Source: Acidobacteriota bacterium (GTDB taxonomy: Bacteria; Acidobacteriota; Terriglobia; Terriglobales; Acidobacteriaceae). From it: a DNA stretch of 39,388 nucleotides. A program made the position numbers and the translations under genes. This document shows, in pieces, positions 22,444 through 31,680 of this stretch (positions are counted from its first letter, which is position 1; every line of letters begins with the position of its first letter). Where the stretch lies: NCBI GenBank assembly GCA_028876395.1, contig JAGWRX010000158.1:1-39388 (forward strand), given 5' to 3'. Under the pieces are notes generated by a model. That model searched no databases and was not told the DNA's origin. It saw only the letters and a list, made by a program, of their open reading frames with translations.

Positions 22444-24558
22444 ATGAGCAAGGTATGGATGAGCGCGATAACGGGCGTTGTGCTCGCATCAGGGGCGATT
22501 GCGCCTGGGTCTGCGCAGCAGACGGCGGCTGCGCATCTTCGTGCGCCGGCTACGCCGCTGGTGGTTCATGATCCGTACTTCAGCATCTGGTCCACGTCTG
22601 ACGAGCTGACGGGCGGCCCCACGCGGCACTGGACGGGGGCGCCGCAGCAACTCAACGGCATTGCGCGCATTGACGGGAAGAGCTATCGCTACCTGGGCAA
22701 CGCGGAACGGGCGATTCCCGCGCTGAAGGAAACGCAGCGCGAAATTACGCCCACGCGCACGCTTGTTAGGCTGCAGAGCGCTGAAGTCGAGATTAGCCTC
22801 TGCTTTTTCACGCCTGCGTTTCCGGACGACATGAAAGTGATGGCGCGGCCGGTGACGTATCTGACCTGGACGGTGCGGTCGCTCGATGGCGCGCGGCACG
22901 ATGTGACCCTCTACCTTGACGCAGATGGAGCCATCGCAACGAACACTCCCGGCGAGGCGGTTGTGTGGTCGCGCGCGCGGATTGCGGGTCTCGATCTGCT
23001 GCGCGTGGGTTCGCAGCGGCAGCCGATGCTGGAGCAGTGGGGAGATAACCTGCGCATCAACTGGGGATATTTTTATCTGGCCGTTCCTGACGGGCAGGGA
23101 ACTGTTGCTGCTGCGGCGGGCAATGAGAGTGACCGGGAGAGCTTTGCGCGGCATGGGGAGCTGCCGGCGGAGGACGATCTGGATCAGCCGCGCATGCCGC
23201 AAAGCCGCCATCCATCGGCACCGCTGCTCAATCTTGCGCTGCCGCTGGGCCAGGTGGATGCATCGCCGGTGACGCGCCATGTGCTGCTGGCGTATGACGA
23301 TCAATACTCAGTTGAGTACATGCACCAGAAGCTGCTGCCGTATTGGCGCACGGAGTTCGCGAGCTTCAGCGCACTGCTTGAAGGCGCGGAGCATGACTAC
23401 GCGCCGCTCACAAAGCGTGCCGTACGCTATGACGCAGAGCTTGAGCACGACCTGGTGCAGGCTGGCGGCAGTGAGTACGCGGCTGTTGCGGTGCTTGCTT
23501 TTCGGCAGGCAATCGCAGCGCACAAGCTGGTGGAGGATGCTGATGGCGTCCCCTTCTTTATGCCGAAGGAGAACTTCAGCAACGGGTCCATTTCCACGGT
23601 GGATGTGCTGTATCCCTCGGCGCCGATGTTTCTGTTCCTGAATCCGAAGCTGGTGGAGGCGCAACTGGAGCCGGTGGTGCGCTATGCGCAGACGGCGCAT
23701 TGGAAGTTTCCCTTTGCGCCGCACGACCTGGGCGTGTATCCGCTGGCAAATGGGCAACTCTACGGCGGCGGCGAAGTGAGCGAGGATGATCAGATGCCGG
23801 TGGAGGAATCCGGCAACATGATCCTGATGTTTGCCGCGCTGGCGCACGCGGAGCAGAGCACGGCGTATGCCGCGCACTATTGGCCTCTGATTACCAAGTG
23901 GGCGGAGTATCTGCTGGACAAGGGCTTCGACCCGGAGAACCAGCTTTGCACGGATGACTTTGCCGGGCACCTGGCGCATAACACGAACCTGTCCATCAAG
24001 GCCATCGAGGCTCTGGCCGCATACGCGCAGCTTGCGGAGAAGCTCGGGCATCATGAGGACGCGGCGCGATACGAAGCTGCCGCAAAAGCGATGGCGGGCA
24101 AGTGGGCCGCGATGGCGGCGGACGGCGATCACTACCGCCTGGCCTTTGACAAGCCGGGCACATGGAGCCAGAAGTACAACCTGGTGTGGGACCAGATACT
24201 GGGGCTGAACATGTTCCCCGGCGAAATTGCCAGACGCGAAGTCGCTTTCTACAAGAAGCGCCTGAATCCCTTTGGACTTCCGCTTGATAACCGCGCCACG
24301 TATACCAAGCTGGACTGGACCATCTGGTCAGCCACGCTGGCGAATGATCCGGCCGACTTCAAGGCGCTGGTGCATCCGGTCTTTACGTTTCTCAATCAGA
24401 CGCCTGACCGCGTACCGATGACGGACTGGTATGACACGGTTACTGCGCATGAAGTGGGTTTTCAGGCGCGGTCTGTGGTTGGGGGCGTTTATATCAAAAT
24501 GCTGGCGGAGCCGCAGATGTGGAGCAAGTGGGCCGGGCGGGCTGAAGAAAAGCACTGA
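22444..24558 (+). CDS. Secreted glutaminase A-like protein (DUF4965/DUF5127 family)
   Basis: A 704-residue exported protein: signal peptide (MSAITGVVLASGAIAPGSAQQ) then the family opening TPLVVHDPYFSIWSTSDELT, a beta-sandwich, and an alpha/alpha-barrel half with VPFFMPKENFSNGSISTVDV, VYPLANGQLYGGGEVSEDDQ, MPVEESGNMILMFAAL, LCTDDFAGHLAHNTNLSIK and YNLVWDQILGL. Fungal relatives are named glutaminase A. In bacteria the family usually sits in polysaccharide loci and resembles inverting glycosidases, so the true reaction here is uncertain. The start is well supported: GGAGGAGAGGG lies just before ATG 22444. It is probably co-transcribed with the ROK kinase upstream and is convergent with threonine aldolase (27-base gap). 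Confidence 0.88.
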   Translation: MSKVWMSAITGVVLASGAIAPGSAQQTAAAHLRAPATPLVVHDPYFSIWSTSDELTGGPTRHWTGAPQQLNGIARIDGKSYRYLGNAERAIPALKETQREITPTRTLVRLQSAEVEISLCFFTPAFPDDMKVMARPVTYLTWTVRSLDGARHDVTLYLDADGAIATNTPGEAVVWSRARIAGLDLLRVGSQRQPMLEQWGDNLRINWGYFYLAVPDGQGTVAAAAGNESDRESFARHGELPAEDDLDQPRMPQSRHPSAPLLNLALPLGQVDASPVTRHVLLAYDDQYSVEYMHQKLLPYWRTEFASFSALLEGAEHDYAPLTKRAVRYDAELEHDLVQAGGSEYAAVAVLAFRQAIAAHKLVEDADGVPFFMPKENFSNGSISTVDVLYPSAPMFLFLNPKLVEAQLEPVVRYAQTAHWKFPFAPHDLGVYPLANGQLYGGGEVSEDDQMPVEESGNMILMFAALAHAEQSTAYAAHYWPLITKWAEYLLDKGFDPENQLCTDDFAGHLAHNTNLSIKAIEALAAYAQLAEKLGHHEDAARYEAAAKAMAGKWAAMAADGDHYRLAFDKPGTWSQKYNLVWDQILGLNMFPGEIARREVAFYKKRLNPFGLPLDNRATYTKLDWTIWSATLANDPADFKALVHPVFTFLNQTPDRVPMTDWYDTVTAHEVGFQARSVVGGVYIKMLAEPQMWSKWAGRAEEKH

Positions 24559-24585
24559 AGCCCAGCCCGGTTGCCGAGGGATAGC

Positions 24586-25644
24586 CTACATCCGCAGAGC
24601 GGCACATTCTTCCAGATCGCGACAGAGGGCATCGACACGAGCAAGATCGGTATCCCAGGAGAACATGAAGCGGGCTGCGCCGCCGATGAAGGTATAGAAC
24701 TTCCAGCCGCGCTCTCGAAGTGAACTGAGAACGACTTCGGGAGCAAGGAGAAATGCAGCGTTCGCTTCAACCGGAGCAGCGAGCTGAATGCCCGGTATGG
24801 AAGATACGCGCGCCGCGAAATATTTTGCGCAGTGGTTGGCGTGCGCGGCATTACGCAGCCATGCGCCGCCCTCAAGCATTCCAACCCAGGGAGCGGCAAG
24901 GAAGCGCATTTTCGATGCGAGCTGGCCGGCCTGCTTGCAGCGGTAATCGAAGTCCGCAGCGAGGGCGCGGTTGAAGAAGAGGACGGCTTCGCCGACAGCC
25001 ATGCCGTTCTTTGTGCCGCCGAAGCAGAGAACGTCAACGCCGCTCTTCCATGTGAGTTCTGCCGGCGCGCAGTCGAGAGCGGCACAGGCGTTTGCGAAGC
25101 GGGCGCCGTCCATATGCAAGCAGAGCCCATGTGATTTGCACTCATCGGAGATTGCGCGCAACTCCGCAACGGTGTAGACACGGCCGGTCTCGGTTGATTG
25201 AGTGATGGTGGCGACGCGCGGCTTGGGGAAATGGATGTCCTGACGTTTGGTGGCGAGCTCGCGAATGGACTCCGGGGTGAGCTTGCCTTCTGCATTCTGC
25301 GCGACCAGGAGCTTGGAGCCGTTTGAGAAGAACTCCGGCGCGCCGCACTCATCTGTCTCGACATGCGATGACTCGCAACAGATGACTCCGTGATAGGACT
25401 GGCAAAGGGCCGCCAGCGCAAGAGAGTTGGCAGCCGTACCATTGAAGACAAAAAAGACTTCGCTGTCGGTCTCGAAGAGTTCGCGAAAGGCGTCGGCTGC
25501 CCTGGCTGTCCAGGGGTCATCGCCATAGGAGGAGACGTGCCCTTGATTGGCGGCTTCAGTTGCGGACGCCGCCGCAGGGCAGATGCCTGCGTAGTTATCG
25601 CTTGCGAATTGTTGCAGCAGGTCTTCGGGGTGAATCGCGGTCAT
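24586..25644 (-). CDS. ltaE: Low-specificity threonine aldolase
   Basis: A cytoplasmic PLP enzyme cleaving L-threonine or allo-threonine to glycine and acetaldehyde. The 352 residues fit the family length. Visible features are FASDNYAGICP at the N-terminus, FVFNGTAANSLALAAL, ESSHVETDECGAPEFFSNG, ITQSTETGRVYT, LHMDGARFANA with the PLP-contacting Asp, and the Schiff-base lysine Lys212 in CFGGTKNGMAVGE. ATG 25644 was chosen over the in-frame TTG two codons earlier. It is divergent from the CRTAC1 cluster and shows no functional link to the sugar genes beside it. Confidence 0.93.
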   Translation of the reverse strand: MTAIHPEDLLQQFASDNYAGICPAAASATEAANQGHVSSYGDDPWTARAADAFRELFETDSEVFFVFNGTAANSLALAALCQSYHGVICCESSHVETDECGAPEFFSNGSKLLVAQNAEGKLTPESIRELATKRQDIHFPKPRVATITQSTETGRVYTVAELRAISDECKSHGLCLHMDGARFANACAALDCAPAELTWKSGVDVLCFGGTKNGMAVGEAVLFFNRALAADFDYRCKQAGQLASKMRFLAAPWVGMLEGGAWLRNAAHANHCAKYFAARVSSIPGIQLAAPVEANAAFLLAPEVVLSSLRERGWKFYTFIGGAARFMFSWDTDLARVDALCRDLEECAALRM

Positions 25645-25826
25645 TTCCAATGCCTTTCATGATGACGAAGAAAGTGGTCCTTGTCCGGGCTTGATAGGAA
25701 TGATTCGAGCAAGAGCAGAGTGCGGTCTCAACCCCCATGATACGACTGCGCTGAGGCGGTGCTTTCTTCCGGAGCGGCCGGCAGGTTCGGTTGCGATACA
25801 CTGCAAGCCGTGGAGGACTCTTGCTG

Positions 25827-27707
25827 TTGCCTGTGCGTGATCTGCCTTTCGGCGTCTTGGTTGCGGCGATGTTGGTTCCCTGCGCTTCCAGGGCGCAGTC
25901 CGTGCCCGATCTGCCAGCGCCTCAACAGACGCAACAGCAGGGCATGGCCACCGGCGCTGCGCAGAAGGCCAGCTTTGACGAGCAGCATCGCCCCATCACG
26001 GCAGGCGGATATGTGAAAAGCGGGCCGGTGGTCTTTGAAGATGTGGCAGCGAAGGCGGGACTGACAAGCTGGCGGAATGTGACCGGGACCGCAACAAAGC
26101 AGCTCATTATTGAGGCCAAGGGATCGGGTGTTTGTCTGCTGGACTATGACCGTGATGGCTGGCTCGACATTTATCTGGTGAACGGATCGACGCTGGATGC
26201 GCTGGCGGGAAAAGCAGCGTCGCCTCAAGCGGCGCTGTTTCGCAATAACCATGACGGCACTTTTACCGACGTGACGCAAAAAGCGGGCGTGGCCAACGAC
26301 CGCTGGGGACTGGGCTGCGCCGTGGGCGACTATGACAACGATGGATGGCCTGATCTGTACGTTACGAATTTAGGGAAGAATCGCCTGTATCGAAACAATC
26401 ACAATGGGACATTTGCCGATGTGGCGGAGAAGGCGGGCGTGGCTCTGGACGAAAGCTCGGGCAGTGTCGCCGTGGATCATACGGGGGCGACGTTTGGCGA
26501 CTACGATGGCGACGGGCGGCTGGACCTGTTTGTGGCTGGGTACATCCGGTTCGACTTCAAGAACCCGCCACTGGCGGGCACGAAAGGGGTGAATTACGCC
26601 TCGTGCCAGTATCGCGGCCTGAACGTGATGTGCGGACCGCGCGGCTTGCAGGGCGCCGGAGATCACCTGTTCCACAACAACGGAGACGGCACCTTCACCG
26701 ACGTGAGCAAGAAGGCCGGTGTGAGTGATCCCAATGGTTTCTATGGTCTTGGCGTGCTGTTTGTGGACGTGAACGGGGACGGCAGACCCGATCTTGCAGT
26801 GGCGAATGACTCGACGCCGAATTATCTCTACATCAACAAGGGCGACGGCACGTTTGACGATCAGAGTTACATGAGCGGGTATGCGCTGAACGAGGAAGGC
26901 CGCGAGGTTTCCAACATGGGCATCGCCGCCGGAGACTACGAGAACAATGGTCACATGGACCTGGTGAATACGGTTTTCTCCGATGATACGAATGTGGTCT
27001 TCCACAACGACGGCAGCGGGAACTTTGAGGACTACAGCATCCGCACGGGCCTGGGCCCTCCCACGGTGCCCTTTGTCGGCTTTGGCGACGGCTTTCTCGA
27101 CTACGACAACGACGGATGGAAGGACATGCTGGTCGTGAACGGGCACGTGTACCCGCAGGCCGATGAGCACCCCGAGTGGGGGATGAGCTACGCGCAGCGG
27201 CCGCTGCTTTTTCGCAACGAGGGGAACGGCCACTTTGCCGTGATTCCCGCGGTTGAGGGAACAGGCCTGGCTGCAGTAAGTGTGGGGCGCGGAGCCGCCT
27301 TCGGGGATCTGTTCAATGACGGGAAGATCGATGTGGTCATCAACAACCTCGATGGCGCGCCGCTGCTGCTGCGCAATGTGAACGCGGATCACAACCACTG
27401 GGTTGAGCTGCAGCTTGTGGGCGGCGCAAGGAGTCCGCGGGATGCGGTGGGGGCCACGGTGTATCTGACTGCCGGCGGGCTTCGCCAGCGCGGTGATGTG
27501 CTGAGCGGCGGGAGCTATCTCTCGTCGAATGACATGCGCGTGCATTTTGGATTGGGGGCGGCGACGAGGGTGGATTCAGTGGAGATTCACTGGCCGTCAG
27601 GCGCGAAGGAAACCCTGAAGCTGACCGCGGTGGATCGGATCTTCACGGTATCCGAAGGGAAGGGAATCACGGGGATGATGAGGCCAGCGCCCACGGCTCT
27701 GCGATAG
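25827..27707 (+). CDS. CRTAC1 family secreted protein A (FG-GAP propeller plus ASPIC/UnbV)
   Basis: A 626-residue exported protein. The signal peptide (FGVLVAAMLVPCASRAQS) is followed by a Gln/Pro linker and ITAGGYVKSGPVVFEDVAA. Seven calcium-type blade motifs follow: DYDRDGWLD, DYDNDGWPD, DYDGDGRLD, DVNGDGRPD, DYENNGHMD, DYDNDGWKD and DLFNDGKID. A Cys pair (CQYRGLNVMCGPRGL) lies between blades 3 and 4. The C-terminal ASPIC/UnbV domain carries NHWVELQLVGG, DAVGATVYL, GGSYLSSNDMRVHFGLG and IHWPSGAKE. Function is unknown; the fold suggests a surface beta-propeller. The start is uncertain: GGAGGA at 25812-25817 points to TTG 25827, and no ATG is available before the signal peptide core. Confidence 0.88.
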   Translation: MPVRDLPFGVLVAAMLVPCASRAQSVPDLPAPQQTQQQGMATGAAQKASFDEQHRPITAGGYVKSGPVVFEDVAAKAGLTSWRNVTGTATKQLIIEAKGSGVCLLDYDRDGWLDIYLVNGSTLDALAGKAASPQAALFRNNHDGTFTDVTQKAGVANDRWGLGCAVGDYDNDGWPDLYVTNLGKNRLYRNNHNGTFADVAEKAGVALDESSGSVAVDHTGATFGDYDGDGRLDLFVAGYIRFDFKNPPLAGTKGVNYASCQYRGLNVMCGPRGLQGAGDHLFHNNGDGTFTDVSKKAGVSDPNGFYGLGVLFVDVNGDGRPDLAVANDSTPNYLYINKGDGTFDDQSYMSGYALNEEGREVSNMGIAAGDYENNGHMDLVNTVFSDDTNVVFHNDGSGNFEDYSIRTGLGPPTVPFVGFGDGFLDYDNDGWKDMLVVNGHVYPQADEHPEWGMSYAQRPLLFRNEGNGHFAVIPAVEGTGLAAVSVGRGAAFGDLFNDGKIDVVINNLDGAPLLLRNVNADHNHWVELQLVGGARSPRDAVGATVYLTAGGLRQRGDVLSGGSYLSSNDMRVHFGLGAATRVDSVEIHWPSGAKETLKLTAVDRIFTVSEGKGITGMMRPAPTALR

Positions 27708-27718
27708 ACTCGAACGGT

Positions 27719-27733
27719 GGAGGAACCCTGTTG
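27719..27733 (+). promoter_or_regulatory. Strong ribosome binding site deciding a TTG start
   Basis: GGAGG (27719-27723), seven bases, then TTG (27731). The frame has no ATG before the signal peptide core, so this site fixes TTG as the start of CRTAC1 protein B. Confidence 0.75.
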
Positions 27734-29632
27734 TCGCGGTTCGGTCGCCTTATTGGTCGGCTTTTGCTTCCCTCAATGCTTGCATGCGCTGTGCCGGTCG
27801 CATCGCTTGTAGCGCAGGATGCGACGAGGCGCGTGTCAAGCATGGGCAGCGGATCGGGGTTCGGCGAGAAGCCAGTCTACGATGCGCAGAAGCGGCCCAT
27901 CACGGCGGGCGGCTTTGTGGATTCAGGCCCGGTGATCTTTCAGGACGTGACGAAGGCGGCGGGGCTCTCCGGCTGGAGCCATACGATGGGCGCAGCCGAC
28001 AAGAAGCTGATCATCGACACGAACGGATCCGGCGTGGGGCTGATTGACTACGATAATGACGGCTGGCTCGACATCTACCTTGTGAACGGTTCCACATTCA
28101 ATGCGCTGGACGGGAAGGCGACTCCGCCTCATGCGGCGCTCTTCCACAACAACCGCGACGGAACGTTTACTGATGTGGCGGCGAAGGCGGGCGTGACGAA
28201 CGATCGCTGGGGATTTGGCGTGGCCATCGCCGACTACGACAACGACGGATGGCCCGATATTCTGGTGACCAACTACGGCAAGAATCGGCTGTACCACAAC
28301 AACCACGACGGGACGTTTACGGACGTAGCAGAGAAGGCGGGCGTCACGCTGGGCAACTGGTCCGCGGGCGCGACATGGGGTGACTACGACGGCGATGGGC
28401 GGCTGGACCTGTTCATTTCCGGCTACGTTCACTTTGACCGCAATAACCTGCCATATGAGAAGACCAAGGCTACGGGGTACTCCTATTGCGAGTTTCGGGG
28501 GGAACCGGTGATGTGCGGACCGCGCAACCTTGAGGGCGAGCCGGACCATCTGTTTCACAACAACGGCGATGGGACATTCACGGACGTGAGCGCTAGCGCA
28601 GGCGTGGCCGACACTGTGAATCGCTACTACGGGCTGACGCCTTTGTTTGTGGACATCAATGGCGACGGCAAGCCGGATCTGATTGTGGCCAATGATTCCA
28701 CGCTGAGCTATCTCTACCTGAATCGCGGCGATGGAACGTTTGAAGACGCGAGCTACGCGTCGGGGTTCGGCCTGAATGAGGATGGGCGCGAAGTGGCGGC
28801 GATGGGCATCGCGGTTGGCGACTACATGAACAACGGGCTGCTCGACTTTGCCGTCAGCGATTTTTCAAGCGAGGCGAAGCTGCTGTTTCACAATGAAGGC
28901 GCGACGAGCTTCACCGACGTGGAGATGTTTTCCGGCATCGGCAAAGTGTCGATTCCTTTTCTCTCGTGGGGAACGGGATTTCTGGACTACGACAACGACG
29001 GCTGGCTGGACTTGATGTTTGTGAATGGGCACATCTATCCCGCGGCGGACCGGCTGGATTGGGGTACCTCCTACGCGCAGCGGCCGCTACTGTTCCGTAA
29101 TTTGCGCAATGGCAAGTTTGAGGCAGTTCCCGCGGTGAATGGGACGGGACTGGCAGTGGTTACGTCAGGCCGCGGTGCGGCATTCGGCGACATCTTCAAT
29201 GACGGCAAGATCGACGTGATCATCAACCCGGTGGATGGGCCGCCGGTGCTGTTGAGGAATGTGAACGCAGACCACCACCACTGGGTGGAATTGAAGCTTG
29301 AGGGCGGGCCCAGGAGTCCGCGCGATGCAGTGGGGGCAACCGTCTTTCTTACAGCGAACGGGATGCGCCAGCGCCAGGACGTGCTGAGCGGCGGAAGCTA
29401 CGTTTCAACGAATGATCCGCGGGTGCATTTCGGCCTGGGCGATGCGACGGAGGCGGGCACGGCGGAGATTCATTGGCCATCGGGCGCGAAGGAGATCGTG
29501 AAGATTCCGGCGGTCGATCGGATTTTTACCGTCACAGAGGGCAAGGGCATTACGGGCGCATTGTGCGGTGCGGATGCTTGCACGGCTGGTATGGCGTCAG
29601 TTCCTTCAGCGTCTCCCGGGAGCAAGCGATGA
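27731..29632 (+). CDS. CRTAC1 family secreted protein B, paralogue of A
   Basis: A 633-residue exported protein starting at TTG. The signal peptide (LIGRLLLPSMLACAVPVASL, then VAQ) leads to ITAGGFVDSGPVIFQDVTK. Seven blades match protein A one for one: DYDNDGWLD, DYDNDGWPD, DYDGDGRLD, DINGDGKPD, DYMNNGLLD, DYDNDGWLD and DIFNDGKID. The Cys pair is kept (CEFRGEPVMCGPRNL). The ASPIC/UnbV block HHWVELKLEGGPRSPRDAVG is almost the same as in A. A and B are clearly a tandem duplication. It follows A by 23 bases and overlaps the next gene by four bases (ATGA), so the three are very likely one operon. Function unknown. Confidence 0.9.
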   Translation: MSRFGRLIGRLLLPSMLACAVPVASLVAQDATRRVSSMGSGSGFGEKPVYDAQKRPITAGGFVDSGPVIFQDVTKAAGLSGWSHTMGAADKKLIIDTNGSGVGLIDYDNDGWLDIYLVNGSTFNALDGKATPPHAALFHNNRDGTFTDVAAKAGVTNDRWGFGVAIADYDNDGWPDILVTNYGKNRLYHNNHDGTFTDVAEKAGVTLGNWSAGATWGDYDGDGRLDLFISGYVHFDRNNLPYEKTKATGYSYCEFRGEPVMCGPRNLEGEPDHLFHNNGDGTFTDVSASAGVADTVNRYYGLTPLFVDINGDGKPDLIVANDSTLSYLYLNRGDGTFEDASYASGFGLNEDGREVAAMGIAVGDYMNNGLLDFAVSDFSSEAKLLFHNEGATSFTDVEMFSGIGKVSIPFLSWGTGFLDYDNDGWLDLMFVNGHIYPAADRLDWGTSYAQRPLLFRNLRNGKFEAVPAVNGTGLAVVTSGRGAAFGDIFNDGKIDVIINPVDGPPVLLRNVNADHHHWVELKLEGGPRSPRDAVGATVFLTANGMRQRQDVLSGGSYVSTNDPRVHFGLGDATEAGTAEIHWPSGAKEIVKIPAVDRIFTVTEGKGITGALCGADACTAGMASVPSASPGSKR

Positions 29633-31407
29633 GGCGGGAGCGGGCAAGTTCTTCAACGCTGGTGTTTGCAGCGCTCTGCTTCAGCGTCTGCTGGAGCGCG
29701 CACGCGGCAGCGCAGGCTCCGGTATCCAGCCCGCAACCTTCACCTCAGGCGGCATCAGGTTCCGACGTCCCGGGGCGCTTTGTGGACATCACGGACAAGT
29801 CGGGCGTGCACTTCATGCACCAGGCGCTGCACACGTCGCGCAAATATCTGCTTGAGACGATGGGCTCGGGCGTGGCGCTGTTTGACTGCGACAACGATGG
29901 ACGGATGGATATCTTTCTGGTGAACGGGGCGCGCTATTCCGATCCCACGCCGAAGGGCACCATTCCGCAAAAGACCGGGCCGGAGTACTGGAACCGCCTG
30001 TACCATCAGAAGCCCGATGGAACGTTTGAGGATGTAACGGAGAAGGCCGGGCTAAAGGGGGTCGGCTACGGCATGGGTGTTGCCGCTGCCGACTACGACA
30101 ACGATGGGTACGAGGATCTTTTTGTCACCGGCTACGGCGGCAACCGGCTATATCACAACAATGGCAATTGCACGTTTACCGATGTGACGGACAAGGCCGG
30201 CGTGGGCGGGGGCGGATGGTCAAGCTCTGCGACGTGGGTTGACCTGGACAACGACGGATTGCTCGACCTGATTGTGGATCGGTATGTGACCTGGGACTGG
30301 GAAGACGTGTGGTGCGGCGAGCACCGCGAGGGGTACCGCGGGATCTGCCACCCGGATGTGTTTCAGCCGATTACGCTGCTGGTGTATCACAACGACGGTC
30401 ATGGCCACTTCACCGAAGTGGGACACAAGCTGGGGCTCGACAAGCCTGCGAAGGCCCTGGGAATTGCCATCGCTGACTATGATCGCGACGGGCGGATCGA
30501 CATCTTTGTCGCCAACGACTCGATGCCGGAGTTTCTCTTCCACCAGAAGCCGGATGGAACGTTTGAGGAAGTCGGTCTGGAAACCGGTGTGGCTGTAAAC
30601 GCCGAGGGGCAGACCTACGCCGGCATGGGCATCGACTTTGCGGACTATGACAACGACGGCTGGCCGGACCTGGTGGTGACCGATCTGGCGCGGCAGATTT
30701 ATGCGCTCTACCGCAACAATCACGATGGCACGTTCGACTACACCTCACTGACGTCGGGCCTGACCAGCGCATCGCAGCTTCACTCGGGGTGGAGCCTGCG
30801 CTTCATGGACTACGACAACGACGGCTGGAAGGACCTGCTGGTGGCGCAGGGCCATGACATGGATAACATTCAGGTGGTCTCGCCGATGCTTCGCTATCGC
30901 GAGCCCATGCTCCTGCTGCGCAATACAGGGAAGAAGTTTGTGGACGTCTCTGCGATTTCAGGCGACATCTTTCACGACGCGTGGGTGGGGCGCGGCATGG
31001 CCATCGGCGACATCAACAACGACGGCCGCATCGACGCGGTGGTCAGCACGAATGGCGGTGCGGCTCACGTCCTGCTGAACGAGACGGCCACCACGAATCA
31101 CTGGATCACGCTGCACCTGACCGGGCACAAGAGCAACCGCGACGGCATCGGGGCAGTTGTCAAGCTGACGACGGCGCAGGGCTCGCAATGGGTTACCGTG
31201 ACGACTTCGAGCGGCTATCTCTCTTCAAGCGATCCGCGCGTGCATTTTGGGCTGGGCAGCAGCGCGACGGCGCAGGCCATCGAGATCGACTGGCCGAGCG
31301 GAATCGTCCAGAAGCTCAGCGCGGTCATGGGCGATCGACAAATTGAGGTGGATGAGCCAACCTCTTCCGCTTCTTTCCCATCTAAGAACAGCGCGCAAAA
31401 ACCATGA
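29629..31407 (+). CDS. CRTAC1 family secreted protein C, more divergent
   Basis: A 592-residue exported protein: signal peptide (STLVFAALCFSVCWSAHAAA), Pro/Gln/Ser linker, FVDITDKSGVHFMHQALHTS, then seven blade motifs: DCDNDGRMD, DYDNDGYED, DLDNDGLLD, DYDRDGRID, DYDNDGWPD, DYDNDGWKD and DINNDGRID. The Cys insert after blade 3 differs (WCGEHREGYRGICHPD). The ASPIC/UnbV tail is NHWITLHLTGHKSNRDGIG, LSSSDPRVHFGLG and IDWPSG. ATG 29629 overlaps the TGA of protein B in ATGA and has GGGAG six bases upstream, so translation is probably coupled. Cofactor and partner are unknown. Confidence 0.9.
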   Translation: MRRERASSSTLVFAALCFSVCWSAHAAAQAPVSSPQPSPQAASGSDVPGRFVDITDKSGVHFMHQALHTSRKYLLETMGSGVALFDCDNDGRMDIFLVNGARYSDPTPKGTIPQKTGPEYWNRLYHQKPDGTFEDVTEKAGLKGVGYGMGVAAADYDNDGYEDLFVTGYGGNRLYHNNGNCTFTDVTDKAGVGGGGWSSSATWVDLDNDGLLDLIVDRYVTWDWEDVWCGEHREGYRGICHPDVFQPITLLVYHNDGHGHFTEVGHKLGLDKPAKALGIAIADYDRDGRIDIFVANDSMPEFLFHQKPDGTFEEVGLETGVAVNAEGQTYAGMGIDFADYDNDGWPDLVVTDLARQIYALYRNNHDGTFDYTSLTSGLTSASQLHSGWSLRFMDYDNDGWKDLLVAQGHDMDNIQVVSPMLRYREPMLLLRNTGKKFVDVSAISGDIFHDAWVGRGMAIGDINNDGRIDAVVSTNGGAAHVLLNETATTNHWITLHLTGHKSNRDGIGAVVKLTTAQGSQWVTVTTSSGYLSSSDPRVHFGLGSSATAQAIEIDWPSGIVQKLSAVMGDRQIEVDEPTSSASFPSKNSAQKP

Positions 31408-31643
31408 AATACACCGCACGTTTTTAGTCCGTGGGCGAGTCTGGAATGGCTCCAGCCGGGGCACGCAGGCGGCAGCATCAGGCAGCGTGGGTGCATCTTT
31501 CGGCGGTTTTCCGTGCGAAATTTATCCCTTGTGCTTTCCGGAGGATAGCTGCGGCCAGGCAGAGGGCAAGGGCCGGAGGGATGCGTTTTGGCGCGGGCCA
31601 TCGCGGGCCTGGGCAGCAGCTTCCGGGGTTTTCAAAAATATTC

Positions 31644-31672
31644 TTGACATGGCGCATTCGGGCCAGTATATT
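31644..31672 (+). promoter_or_regulatory. Near-consensus sigma-70 promoter of the TonB receptor
   Basis: TTGACA (31644-31649), a 17-base spacer and TATATT (31667-31672). The predicted start of transcription is about 31679-31680, directly against the palindrome that begins at 31681. It is the best promoter in the window. Confidence 0.85.
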
Positions 31673-31680
31673 TGGCCGCT

